From Lactobacillus johnsonii (GTDB taxonomy: Bacteria > Bacillota > Bacilli > Lactobacillales > Lactobacillaceae), in assembly GCF_014058685.1 (NCBI RefSeq), contig NZ_CP059055.1, forward strand, positions 992,001 through 1,056,000: a stretch of DNA of 64,000 bases. Reading direction: 5' to 3'. The notes under the pieces are model-generated. The model worked only from the letters and a program-made list of their open reading frames with translations. It had not been told where the DNA came from and did not search any database. The position numbers were made by a program, and so were the translations under genes. This document shows positions 27,546 through 35,462 of the stretch, one piece after another (within the stretch, counting starts at the first letter, position 1; each line of letters starts with the position of its first letter).

Positions 27546-28616
27546 TTAATCAGAAGATTTATATCTATTTATTTTATTTAGTGCCGCTTTTTGTTTTTTT
27601 TGATCTACATGAGTATATAAATCAGTAGCTGTTGTTCCTTTCTGACCCAATTGCTGTGCTACTAACACTTGATCCTTAGTTACTTCATAAAGTTCACTAG
27701 CTAGCGTATGGCGTAACTTATGGGGAGTAAGAGGTTTCCCAAAAGCTGCAGAATACTTGTTAACCATTTTCTCAACTGCATTAGTGGTTATCCTTTTAGT
27801 CTTTCCATGCCATCTAGTTAAAAAGAAAGCAATATCTTCTTTTTCAGCATGATAATGATCGGCACGTATTTCCCTATATTTCTTTAAATAAGGAATCGTC
27901 CATTCAGCAATGGGAACACTATCTTTTTGACCACCTTTGCGTGTAACATCCAGCATAGCATCTTTTAAATTAATATTACGCATATTTACGCCAACACATT
28001 CAGAAACTCTAATTCCAGTTCCTAAAATCAATGCAATAATCGCCATATCTCGCTCGTGATTCTTTTTAAAGGCAGGTAGGGACTGCTTATTACATTTATG
28101 TATATATTCATTTTCAATAAAATCTAAGAATTGGTACTTTAAATCTCCCATATACATATGTGACTCTAAAACATGAGCTCTATAATTTAATGTCTTAGTG
28201 TCATTTAATGAATTGATTTTTAACATGACATTACGGTCAAAATATGGTTCACCATGATTATTGTCAGAAGTAATCGTTAAGAACTTATAGAGGGAGCGTA
28301 GAGCATTAATAGAACGATTAATGGTAGTTGGCGAATTTAAGCGACCTTGTTGATTTTTAGTATGTTTAAGATGATGAATGTACAGCATAACATCATTTCT
28401 TTGTAGATTTTCCAACGTCGTTACTTCAATCTCTTTATTAGAAGAAACTGAAGCAATATTATTTTGTCTTAGCCAGTCGAAAAAACGTCGAATTTCAGTT
28501 AAATATTGATAGGTTGTAGTTAATGAATGAGAAGTTCCTAGATTGTATTCCTTTACAAAATCTGGCATATTAGCCAATTCTTGCTTAATAAGTTCTAAGT
28601 ATTTATTAGTTTCCAA
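27546..28616 (-). CDS. xerS: XerS-type tyrosine recombinase
   Basis: A 356-residue single-protein Xer recombinase. Length and many blocks match streptococcal/lactococcal XerS (GEPYFDRNVM, KNHERDMAIIALILGTGIR, DVTRKGGQKDSVP, TPHKLRHTLASELYE). It should resolve chromosome dimers at dif during division. Catalytic residues: Arg203, Lys227, His299, Arg302, Tyr334. The position normally His in the L-G-H motif is Gln325 (QQLGQKGTT), which is odd. The start is TTG with GGAG 8 bases upstream. Its place at the gene-direction switch next to a gene-free stretch with a dif-like palindrome supports a terminus role. Confidence 0.9.
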   Translation of the reverse strand: METNKYLELIKQELANMPDFVKEYNLGTSHSLTTTYQYLTEIRRFFDWLRQNNIASVSSNKEIEVTTLENLQRNDVMLYIHHLKHTKNQQGRLNSPTTINRSINALRSLYKFLTITSDNNHGEPYFDRNVMLKINSLNDTKTLNYRAHVLESHMYMGDLKYQFLDFIENEYIHKCNKQSLPAFKKNHERDMAIIALILGTGIRVSECVGVNMRNINLKDAMLDVTRKGGQKDSVPIAEWTIPYLKKYREIRADHYHAEKEDIAFFLTRWHGKTKRITTNAVEKMVNKYSAAFGKPLTPHKLRHTLASELYEVTKDQVLVAQQLGQKGTTATDLYTHVDQKKQKAALNKINRYKSSD

Positions 28617-29173
28617 ATTATAGTCTCCTCGAACGTAGGTTTGTATAATATTATATCTTATTTATTGACCTAAAAAAAGTTTTGTTACTGTCCCCTAGCA
28701 GGAGAGAGGGGAGACAAGCTAGTATACTATGGAAAAGGCTGGTAATTAGTTATAACGCGTATGGAATTTAGATCAATTTACAACTAACAGGATCAGAACA
28801 ATAAATTAATCTAAAAAGAACGGATTTTTAGTATAAATAAAGGGTATTTAAGAAAAATCATTAAGTAAAAAGCAATTATTGCTGTAAATAAGCGTAGTTT
28901 CAAAGCATGAATAATAAAATTAACTATAATGTATGAGAAGTTAAGGTTAAAATAGGAGATAAACATAAGCTGAATAAGAGTATTAAAGGAGAATAAAAAG
29001 TATTAGTTCAAAAATGATATAGTAAAATATTTAAATATCGGACTGAATTACATATGGTTAAAATAAATTTGTAGCTGTTGGGATCAAAACAAAATTTTAA
29101 AAGTTAACTTTAAAAGAAAAAACAGATCGATTTGAATGAATTAAAAATCCATATTTTATAGGATATACATCTA

Positions 29174-29209
29174 TACCTTTCATTAAAACAATAATTTTAA
29201 TGAAAGGTA
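29174..29209. other. Candidate dif site for XerS
   Basis: A perfect inverted repeat: TACCTTTCATTAAAA (29174-29188), a 6-base centre CAATAA, and TTTTAATGAAAGGTA (29195-29209). Two recombinase-binding arms around a 6-bp centre is the architecture of Xer dif sites. It lies 558 bases upstream of xerS, in the gene-free stretch where gene direction and GC skew switch. A partial extra copy of the right arm (AATTTTAATGAAA) follows at 29209-29221. There is no T-run typical of a terminator. The streptococcal difSL has, from memory, a similar A/T-rich centre and right arm. Confidence 0.55.
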
Positions 29210-29852
29210 ATTTTAATGAAAAATCATGTATTATTGCCCCAGCCAGGAGTAATATTGTCCTAATTTATTACTCTATGTATTACCATAATCATATTCAGTA
29301 AGAACTATAAAATCTAGCAATCCCTTATATTTCAATTATTTTCAAAATATCATAAGTTCAAGATAAAATATACTTATCCTATCTAAGCTTTTATCTGAGA
29401 ATACTTGTACAACTAGCTTAAATCCACAAATAAGCTCTGGCAATAGCAAACATTTTGCATAGGACATATAACAGAAAATTTAAATCAAATCGATTAACTG
29501 CTAACCAATAATTATTTTAAAAGCCATAGAATGGCCGCCACAGCATCACAAAGTTATAGATAAGAGATAGACATAGCTATAAAAATTTTTACTTAAGCTT
29601 ACAGTGAAGATTCAAAATAAAAATCCTTAACTTATATTTTTTAGTTAGTAAGAATCTAATTAACCCAGAAAAATTATTTTAGATATGTTGATAAAGATTT
29701 AACTGCCTAAAACATAATACATATAAACAAGGTACTTTTGATATATTCTATAATTTTTATATACTACTTTACATAATATACATTATACGAATTTATACTT
29801 TTATGATTTATTAGCTCCTTTTTTCTAATCCTTACCACTTATTTTTTCTAAA

Positions 29853-29910
29853 TAAAAAATCTCACTAGATTGAACTGAGGATTCACCGGTTTAATCTAGT
29901 GAGATTTTTA
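29853..29910 (-). terminator. Terminator of the DUF1275 gene
   Basis: AAAAATCTCACTAGATT and AATCTAGTGAGATTTTT form a 17-bp perfect stem with a 21-base loop that can itself pair partly. It lies directly after the stop of the minus-strand DUF1275 gene. Confidence 0.88.
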
Positions 29911-29934
29911 AACATGTACTAAAAATTTTAACGA

Positions 29935-30630
29935 CTAGTCATTTTTGAAATTTAATTTTTTTCGTTTACTTAATGAAATTGTATAAACAATATTAATAGT
30001 TCCCAGAAGTAATACTGCAAACCATATAGTTTTTAAGAGAAATACTTTTTGAAGTAATGCTGACACAATGGCTCCAAATGCAAAAGCAATAACTAAAAGC
30101 ATGTAGTTAACAGCTGCATTATGCTGAGATTTATCTTCACCAAAGAAATATGCACTCCAGGCAACGACAGATTTTTTTAAATTACCAGTTGTAAATGCAT
30201 TATTATACCCCATACCTTCGATCTTACTAAAGGAAGCATTTTGAACAGCCAGTCCAAAGGCAATTACGGGCACGACATAATAATTCGGAACAGTTTTAGG
30301 AACAAAGCCTACTCCTAAGCAAATAAGTAAAATTGGAAATAGACAAAATACCCGCCAATAATTACTTTTTACGTATTTATGAAAAAGACCTACCAGTAAT
30401 AACCCTAAAGTAAATGCAATAAATGTAGTTGCTCTATTTAACATACCAGCTATATTGTGATCCGCAAATGCTGAAGCAAAGAAGATAACATTTCCTGTTT
30501 GCCCTGCAGATAAAGTATGTCCTCGTTGAATATAAGTATAAGCATCAATAAAACCAGCTGAAAAAGTTAAGGATGTAGCTAAAATACGTGATTCTGATGG
30601 CCGATACTTATCATTAGTAAATATATTCAT
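29935..30630 (-). CDS. YoaK/DUF1275 family membrane protein
   Basis: A 231-residue polytopic membrane protein with about six helices. The family signature is the N-terminal block LATSLTFSAGFIDAYTYIQRGHTLSAGQTGNVIFFASA and the central GLAVQNASFSKIEGMGYNNAFTTGNLKK. DUF1275 (YoaK) proteins are widespread in lactic acid bacteria and have no proven transport substrate. The ATG follows GGGGG, a usable ribosome binding site. It stands alone between terminators, the first gene on the far side of the proposed terminus. Confidence 0.88.
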   Translation of the reverse strand: MNIFTNDKYRPSESRILATSLTFSAGFIDAYTYIQRGHTLSAGQTGNVIFFASAFADHNIAGMLNRATTFIAFTLGLLLVGLFHKYVKSNYWRVFCLFPILLICLGVGFVPKTVPNYYVVPVIAFGLAVQNASFSKIEGMGYNNAFTTGNLKKSVVAWSAYFFGEDKSQHNAAVNYMLLVIAFAFGAIVSALLQKVFLLKTIWFAVLLLGTINIVYTISLSKRKKLNFKND

Positions 30631-30658
30631 ATTTAACCCCCGTGTTATAAGCCCAAAT

Positions 30659-30690
30659 TAAAAACATGATCAAGGTAGACCATGTTTTTA
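30659..30690 (-). terminator. Terminator of ppiB
   Basis: AAAAACATGATC and GACCATGTTTTT pair around a short loop. On the minus strand it follows the ppiB stop and runs into T-rich sequence. Confidence 0.75.
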
Positions 30691-30696
30691 ACCGAA

Positions 30697-31284
30697 TTAA
30701 TCTTCAATCTGAATGTTCTTAATAATTACATCTTCTTTAGGCTTATCATTTGCCTTATCACGTGGAACCTTTGCAATTTCATCAACGACATCCATACCAT
30801 CAATTACTTGACCAAAAACTGTATGACGACCATCTAACCATGGGGTTCCACCCTGTTTATATGCTTTTACAATTTCTTTTGGATAGCCAGCTGCATCCAT
30901 TTCCTTAATCATTCGTTTAGGCACATTCTTATTTTGAACAATAAAGAATTGACTACCATTAGTATTAGGACCAGAATTAGCCATGGAAAGTGCACCACGT
31001 AAGTTAAAGAGTTTATTTGAAAACTCATCTTCAAAAGGATGTCCCCAGATACTCTCACCGCCAGTACCGTCACCCTTTGGATCACCACCTTGGATCATAA
31101 AGTCACTAATTACACGATGAAAAGTAGTATTATCATAGTAACCCTTTTTAGCTAAACGAACAAAATTTTCTACAGTCATTGGAGCATCTTTTTCAAATAA
31201 TTGAACTTTAATATCTCCATGATTAGTTTTAATTACTGCTTTTGGACCTTTTACATTTTCAAGGTCTAATTGTGGATATTCCAT
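30697..31284 (-). CDS. ppiB: Cyclophilin-type peptidyl-prolyl isomerase
   Basis: A 195-residue cytoplasmic cyclophilin that speeds cis-trans isomerisation at proline. Signature stretches: [24 protein letters not shown] (catalytic Arg and the F-M-x-Q-G-G motif), [20 protein letters not shown], and [17 protein letters not shown]. There is no signal peptide. The start is an ATG with AGGAGG 6 bases upstream. It sits 61 bases downstream of recQ on the same strand with no terminator between, so read-through is possible. Confidence 0.95.
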   Translation of the reverse strand: MEYPQLDLENVKGPKAVIKTNHGDIKVQLFEKDAPMTVENFVRLAKKGYYDNTTFHRVISDFMIQGGDPKGDGTGGESIWGHPFEDEFSNKLFNLRGALSMANSGPNTNGSQFFIVQNKNVPKRMIKEMDAAGYPKEIVKAYKQGGTPWLDGRHTVFGQVIDGMDVVDEIAKVPRDKANDKPKEDVIIKNIQIED

Positions 31285-31345
31285 TTTAGTCCTCCTATTT
31301 TTAATCTGTTCTAGTCTATTCTACTATTTATTACTAGACACTTCA

Positions 31346-33142
31346 TTAATCTATTTCTTCTTTCAAATATTTTCTAATGGTATCAAGCATAATTTGCCCA
31401 TATGCTTTTAATTTTGCTTGACCAACACCTGAAATATTCAAAAAGTCTGTTTTTGTTTTAGGTTTTTGAAGTGCCATATCTCTTAATGATTTATCAGAGA
31501 AAATATAAAATGCTGGTATTCCCTGCTCTTTAGCTAACTCTAAGCGTGTTTCCTTTAAACGCAAGAATAGATTATTCTCCTTTTCTGAAATTTGATTAGT
31601 AAGTTGTATTGATTTTCTGATATTTTTTGAAATCTTTTGACTTACTTGCTTTTTATCATCTAAAACGTCCCATCCTAAATTAGTTACATGAACTACAGGA
31701 TATTGAGTATCTGTTAGCTCCAAGTAGTTATGACTGATTAGATAATTAATTAAGTCTAAGGCAGCCCTCTTCCCCAACTTCAAACTACCATAATTTTTAA
31801 AATTAGATGCCCGAATTTCTCGCATGCGCTGATTATTGGCACCTGTAACTACATCGGCAACTACATTTTTGCCAAAACATCCATCAAGTTCATAAATTGT
31901 TGAAATGATTTTTTTGCTTTCTGCAGTAATATCTTTTTCAATAAATGTTCCCAAACAATTAGAACATTTGCCACATGGAGAGCAAGTCTGACCAAAATAT
32001 CTGACGATAAATTGTTGTAAACATTCCGTTGTATTGACGTACTTAGTAATTGCAGCTAATTTCTGATATTGAATTTTTTGGTATTCATCATCTAAATCAG
32101 ATTGTTCAATAAACCAACGATATAGTCTAATATCTTTCGGGTGATAAATTAATATTCCTTCACATGGCTCTCCGTCTCTGCCTGCTCTCCCGGCTTCTTG
32201 ATAATATGATTCTAAGTTTGGAGTACTATTAGCGTGAATTACAAATCGAACATTTCTTTTATCAATTCCCATACCAAAAGCATTTGTTGCAACAATCACT
32301 TGGACCTTATCAAATTGAAAGGCATCTTGTACATCGGCTCTTTCTTTATTAGATAGCCCAGCATGATAACTCGCTGTTAAAATTCCATTTTGAGCTAAAT
32401 AGTCAGTCAACTCTTCAACATTTTTTCTTGTACTCGCATACACAATCCCTGATTGATTGGGATGCTTTTTAATATAATCTAAAAGATATAAGTTAGTATT
32501 TTTAGGATTATCTACTACCTTGAAGCTCAAATTTGGCCTTGCAAATGAAGTAATAACATAATTTTCAGCCGGAATATTTAATTGATCTGCAATATCTTTC
32601 TGCACTGAAGGGGTTGCCGTTGCTGTTAAAGCTAAAATGTTAGGCTGGCTTTTAATTGACTTTACTCCCTCCATAATTTGGCGATACGCAGGTCTAAAGT
32701 CATGGCCCCATTGAGAAATACAATGGGCTTCATCTACTGCAACTAAAGAAATATCCAAAAAGTTTAATTGATAGCGAAAATAATCCATTGCTAGTCGCTC
32801 AGGAGTTATGTATAAAAGTTTTATTTTTCCTTCATAGGCTTGTCTCAAGATTGGATTTACTTCTTCTTGAGGAGTTGCTGAATTTAAAGCAGCAGCATTA
32901 ATGCCATTTTGTTTTAGAGAGTCTATCTGATCCTTCATTAAGGAAATTAAAGGAGATATTACCAACGTTACACCAGGGTTAACCAATGCTGGTATCTGAT
33001 AACACATTGACTTTCCTGCTCCAGTTGGCATTACAGCTAAAACATTTCTTCCTTTAAGAACTTGCTCAATAACTCGTTCTTGTCCGGGACGAAAAGTTGT
33101 ATAACCAAAAACATTCTTTAGTACTTCTATTGATGATTTCAT
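31346..33142 (-). CDS. recQ: ATP-dependent DNA helicase RecQ
   Basis: A 598-residue 3'-5' helicase. Motif 0/I is FRPGQERVIEQVL and MPTGAGKSMCYQIP, motif II is VDEAHCISQWGHDFRP, and motif VI is YYQEAGRAGRDG. The RQC zinc site is seen as the Cys group in CLQQFIVRYFGQTCSPCGKCSNC. A winged helix follows, and an HRDC domain ends the protein (KLRDMALQ-like block and ISGVGQAKLKAYG). It acts in recombination repair and fork restart. Length and domain order are standard. The ATG has GAGGAAA before it. Confidence 0.96.
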   Translation of the reverse strand: MKSSIEVLKNVFGYTTFRPGQERVIEQVLKGRNVLAVMPTGAGKSMCYQIPALVNPGVTLVISPLISLMKDQIDSLKQNGINAAALNSATPQEEVNPILRQAYEGKIKLLYITPERLAMDYFRYQLNFLDISLVAVDEAHCISQWGHDFRPAYRQIMEGVKSIKSQPNILALTATATPSVQKDIADQLNIPAENYVITSFARPNLSFKVVDNPKNTNLYLLDYIKKHPNQSGIVYASTRKNVEELTDYLAQNGILTASYHAGLSNKERADVQDAFQFDKVQVIVATNAFGMGIDKRNVRFVIHANSTPNLESYYQEAGRAGRDGEPCEGILIYHPKDIRLYRWFIEQSDLDDEYQKIQYQKLAAITKYVNTTECLQQFIVRYFGQTCSPCGKCSNCLGTFIEKDITAESKKIISTIYELDGCFGKNVVADVVTGANNQRMREIRASNFKNYGSLKLGKRAALDLINYLISHNYLELTDTQYPVVHVTNLGWDVLDDKKQVSQKISKNIRKSIQLTNQISEKENNLFLRLKETRLELAKEQGIPAFYIFSDKSLRDMALQKPKTKTDFLNISGVGQAKLKAYGQIMLDTIRKYLKEEID

Positions 33143-33157
33143 TTTCCTCTACTAAAT

Positions 33158-33195
33158 AAAAAAACAAGTATGAAAGGATCATACCTGTCTTTTTC
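33158..33195 (-). terminator. Terminator of ppaC
   Basis: On the minus strand ACAGGTATGA and TCATACTTGT form a 10-bp stem with one G-U pair, then a run of seven T. Confidence 0.85.
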
Positions 33196-33212
33196 TAAAT
33201 TAAACCAAATAA

Positions 33213-34148
33213 TTAAGCTTCAAAAGCATTAGTTAAAGGAGGAACAACTTGCTTCTTTCTTGAAACAACGCCTGGTAACTTAACCTCTGAATCTGATAAT
33301 TTAGCGTTAAATGCTTTTTCAAATTTAGCCTTTGATTCATCACTACCTACTACTAAAGCTTCTGAATCTGAATCAAGAATGTTGGTAATTAAAAGCATAA
33401 ACATATCGTAGCCTTCACGCTTAGAAGCTTCATCCATAGCCTTTAAGAAAGCGTCTTTACGTTCTAAGGCTTCTGGTAAATCAACAACGTTAATTTGTGC
33501 TACACGAACGTTGCTACCGTTTAATTCAAAACTCTTAGCATCTAAATCAATTAGATCTTCTTCTGACTTGTCAGCAATATTAGTACCAGCTTTAAGCATC
33601 TTAAGACCGTATTCTTTGTAGTCAACACCAGCAATGTTTGCTAAAGATACTACAGCTTCTTTATCTTGGTCAGTAGTTGTTGGTGACTTTAAGAGTAAAG
33701 TATCTGAGATAATAGCTGAAAGCATAATTCCTGCAATATCTTGTGGAATTTCAATTTCTTTTTCGTTGTACATTTGCCACATAATGGTACTGGTACAACC
33801 AACTGGAGCTGCACGGTAGTATAAAGGATCAGCAGTATTGAAGTTCATAATACGGTGGTGATCAACTACATGAGTTACTTTAACCTTATCAATGTCAGAA
33901 ACACTCTGTTGAGGTTCGTTATGGTCAACAAGCATTACTGCATCAACTTCATTTGAAGCAGTTTTAATAACACGAGGTGCGGTAAAACCAAATTTATTTA
34001 AAGCATACTTAGTTTCATCATTAGCTTCACCTAAAGCAACAGCTTCGGTATCGTAACCTAACTTATTTTGTAAGTATGAGTATGCAATTGCTGTTCCGAT
34101 TGCATCTGTATCAGGATTTTGGTGACCAAAAATCAATTCTTTTGCCAT
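33213..34148 (-). CDS. ppaC: Manganese-dependent inorganic pyrophosphatase
   Basis: A 311-residue family II (DHH) pyrophosphatase that hydrolyses PPi and drives biosynthesis. Metal ligands lie in [25 protein letters not shown] and VVDHHRI. The C-terminal DHHA2 domain ends with [10 protein letters not shown], where the family Arg-Lys pair binds substrate. There are no CBS domains, so this is the unregulated short type. It has its own terminator. Confidence 0.97.
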   Translation of the reverse strand: MAKELIFGHQNPDTDAIGTAIAYSYLQNKLGYDTEAVALGEANDETKYALNKFGFTAPRVIKTASNEVDAVMLVDHNEPQQSVSDIDKVKVTHVVDHHRIMNFNTADPLYYRAAPVGCTSTIMWQMYNEKEIEIPQDIAGIMLSAIISDTLLLKSPTTTDQDKEAVVSLANIAGVDYKEYGLKMLKAGTNIADKSEEDLIDLDAKSFELNGSNVRVAQINVVDLPEALERKDAFLKAMDEASKREGYDMFMLLITNILDSDSEALVVGSDESKAKFEKAFNAKLSDSEVKLPGVVSRKKQVVPPLTNAFEA

Positions 34149-34227
34149 TATATAGAGCTCCTTTAAAATTATATCTACCTAATTATTTTAGATTAAAAGT
34201 TAAACTTAAGCAAATCTATCACGCATT

Positions 34228-34264
34228 AAAAAGGCATCCTTTTACTATAAAAAGAATGCCTTAA
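34228..34264 (-). terminator. Terminator of the second LysR gene
   Basis: AAGGCAT and ATGCCTT with additional A/T pairs (CTTTT/AAAAG) form a hairpin on the minus strand, then TTTTT. It lies just after the LysR stop at 34267. Confidence 0.78.
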
Positions 34265-34266
34265 AA

Positions 34267-35220
34267 CTAAATACTAACTTTAATATCCTCTAGTCTACTA
34301 TCATAATCTTTTTCTTCAATAAACTTATCCCACTCTTTTAAGAAGTTGACTAGTCGAGGTATTTCACTCTTATTTTTACGATAAATAAAACAACTCTCAA
34401 AGTTTGTCTCACTTTTTGTCTTTACTGGAGATAATGTAATTTCAGCTTTGTGTGCCTTATAAAAACTCTTGGAGACATAAGTGTTATAGTCGGTTTGCTC
34501 AGCAAATTTGATTAATTGATATGGAGCAGTAAATGTTACCGTAGTATTTAATTCATTGTTTGGAAACTCACTAGCATAAAAGCGACGAACAATTTGTGGT
34601 AAGTAGTAGTCCTTAGGATAAGCAACCCATTTATGCTGAGTTGTTTTATTAAACTCATCTTCTGGATCGTGAGTTAAGAAAATAACTTCTTCAGGATAAA
34701 TTTGTTTTGCCATATACTGTTTCATGTTCTTCACAGTTGAATTATGATCTGGCATGTAAAGAACTGCTAAATCTAATTGATTATTATCTAGTCTATCCCA
34801 AAGTTCTGTCCTATTATAGAAACCCACATGTAATGTTATATCAGGATATTTATGGTTGAATTTAACTAAGAATTGATCAATTACTCTTGCCTCAATAGTA
34901 GATAATATTCCTAAAGAAATAGTTCCGGTATCTGATTTAGTGTATTGCTGAATACTGTCTACAGCATTATTAACTGTTGAAAATAGTGCTTTTGCTGTCT
35001 CTTCCATCTTTAGGCCAGCATCAGTTAAATATAATTTTTTGCCCATTTGGCCAAATAATGGTGACCCAACTGCTCGTTCAAGCTTTTTAATTTGTTGCGT
35101 TAAGGCCGGCTGAGTAATACCTAAAATTTGAGCTGCTTGCGTATAACTCATATTATCAATTAATTGAAGAAAGTAACGTAACGATTTCGCGGATAAAACC
35201 GCATCAGTATTTGTTTTCAT
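34267..35220 (-). CDS. LysR-family transcriptional regulator
   Basis: A 317-residue LysR-type regulator. The winged HTH is LRYFLQLIDNMSYTQAAQILGITQPALTQQIKKLERAVG, with an effector-binding domain from about residue 100. It resembles regulators that many lactic acid bacteria keep beside housekeeping genes; target and inducer are unknown. It is flanked by terminators, so it is monocistronic. A symmetrical T-N11-A box lies about 150 bases upstream. Confidence 0.9.
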   Translation of the reverse strand: MKTNTDAVLSAKSLRYFLQLIDNMSYTQAAQILGITQPALTQQIKKLERAVGSPLFGQMGKKLYLTDAGLKMEETAKALFSTVNNAVDSIQQYTKSDTGTISLGILSTIEARVIDQFLVKFNHKYPDITLHVGFYNRTELWDRLDNNQLDLAVLYMPDHNSTVKNMKQYMAKQIYPEEVIFLTHDPEDEFNKTTQHKWVAYPKDYYLPQIVRRFYASEFPNNELNTTVTFTAPYQLIKFAEQTDYNTYVSKSFYKAHKAEITLSPVKTKSETNFESCFIYRKNKSEIPRLVNFLKEWDKFIEEKDYDSRLEDIKVSI

Positions 35221-35371
35221 AATTGAATACCTCTTATATAAATCTGGAATAATAGCTAATGAATAAGATTTTTAAATACAACTAATTATTTTCTGATAGT
35301 CCTTTATTAAAGCTTAATATTCATCTCACACTTTTTATAATAACACCTGTGCCAATAATAATAAAAAATTT

Positions 35372-35384
35372 TGCATAAAATGCA
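35372..35384. promoter_or_regulatory. LysR-type T-N11-A box
   Basis: TGCAT-AAA-ATGCA is a perfect palindrome with the T-N11-A spacing of LysR regulator sites. It lies in the 240-base gap between the LysR gene and the parC terminator. Autoregulation is inference. Confidence 0.35.
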
Positions 35385-35413
35385 TACTATTTTCCTATAA
35401 TTCTTATTTTAAT

Positions 35414-35456
35414 AAAAAAACTAAGGATAACAGTTCAATCATTATCCTTAGTTTTT
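35414..35456 (-). terminator. Terminator of the parE-parC operon
   Basis: AAAACTAAGGATAA and TTATCCTTAGTTTT form a 14-bp stem, followed by T on the minus strand. Confidence 0.9.
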
Positions 35457-35462
35457 AACTAA

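Larger units (their letters stand above)
28617..29934. other. Gene-free AT-rich terminus spacer
   Basis: 1.3 kb without a credible reading frame on either strand. By hand count, the + strand is G-rich on the left (28741-29160: about 65 G, 31 C) and C-rich on the right (29221-29700: about 52 G, 75 C). The sign changes around the palindrome at 29174-29209. It also holds the xerS leader with a TATAAT-like box, two GC islands (28689-28716 and 29235-29248), and the terminator of the downstream minus-strand gene. I see no RNA gene. Confidence 0.7.

Noticed and set aside
27546-28616. Phage integrase with an attachment site
   Set aside because: Length and motifs match XerS, and there is no prophage or tRNA gene next to it.
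28720-28729. TAGTATACTA, a 10-bp palindrome, as a possible dif core
   Set aside because: Too short, with no recombinase-arm-like flanks; the 36-bp element at 29174 fits better and coincides with the skew switch.
29853-29910. Long inverted repeat as a second dif candidate
   Set aside because: It directly follows the DUF1275 stop and ends in T-runs, so it is a terminator.
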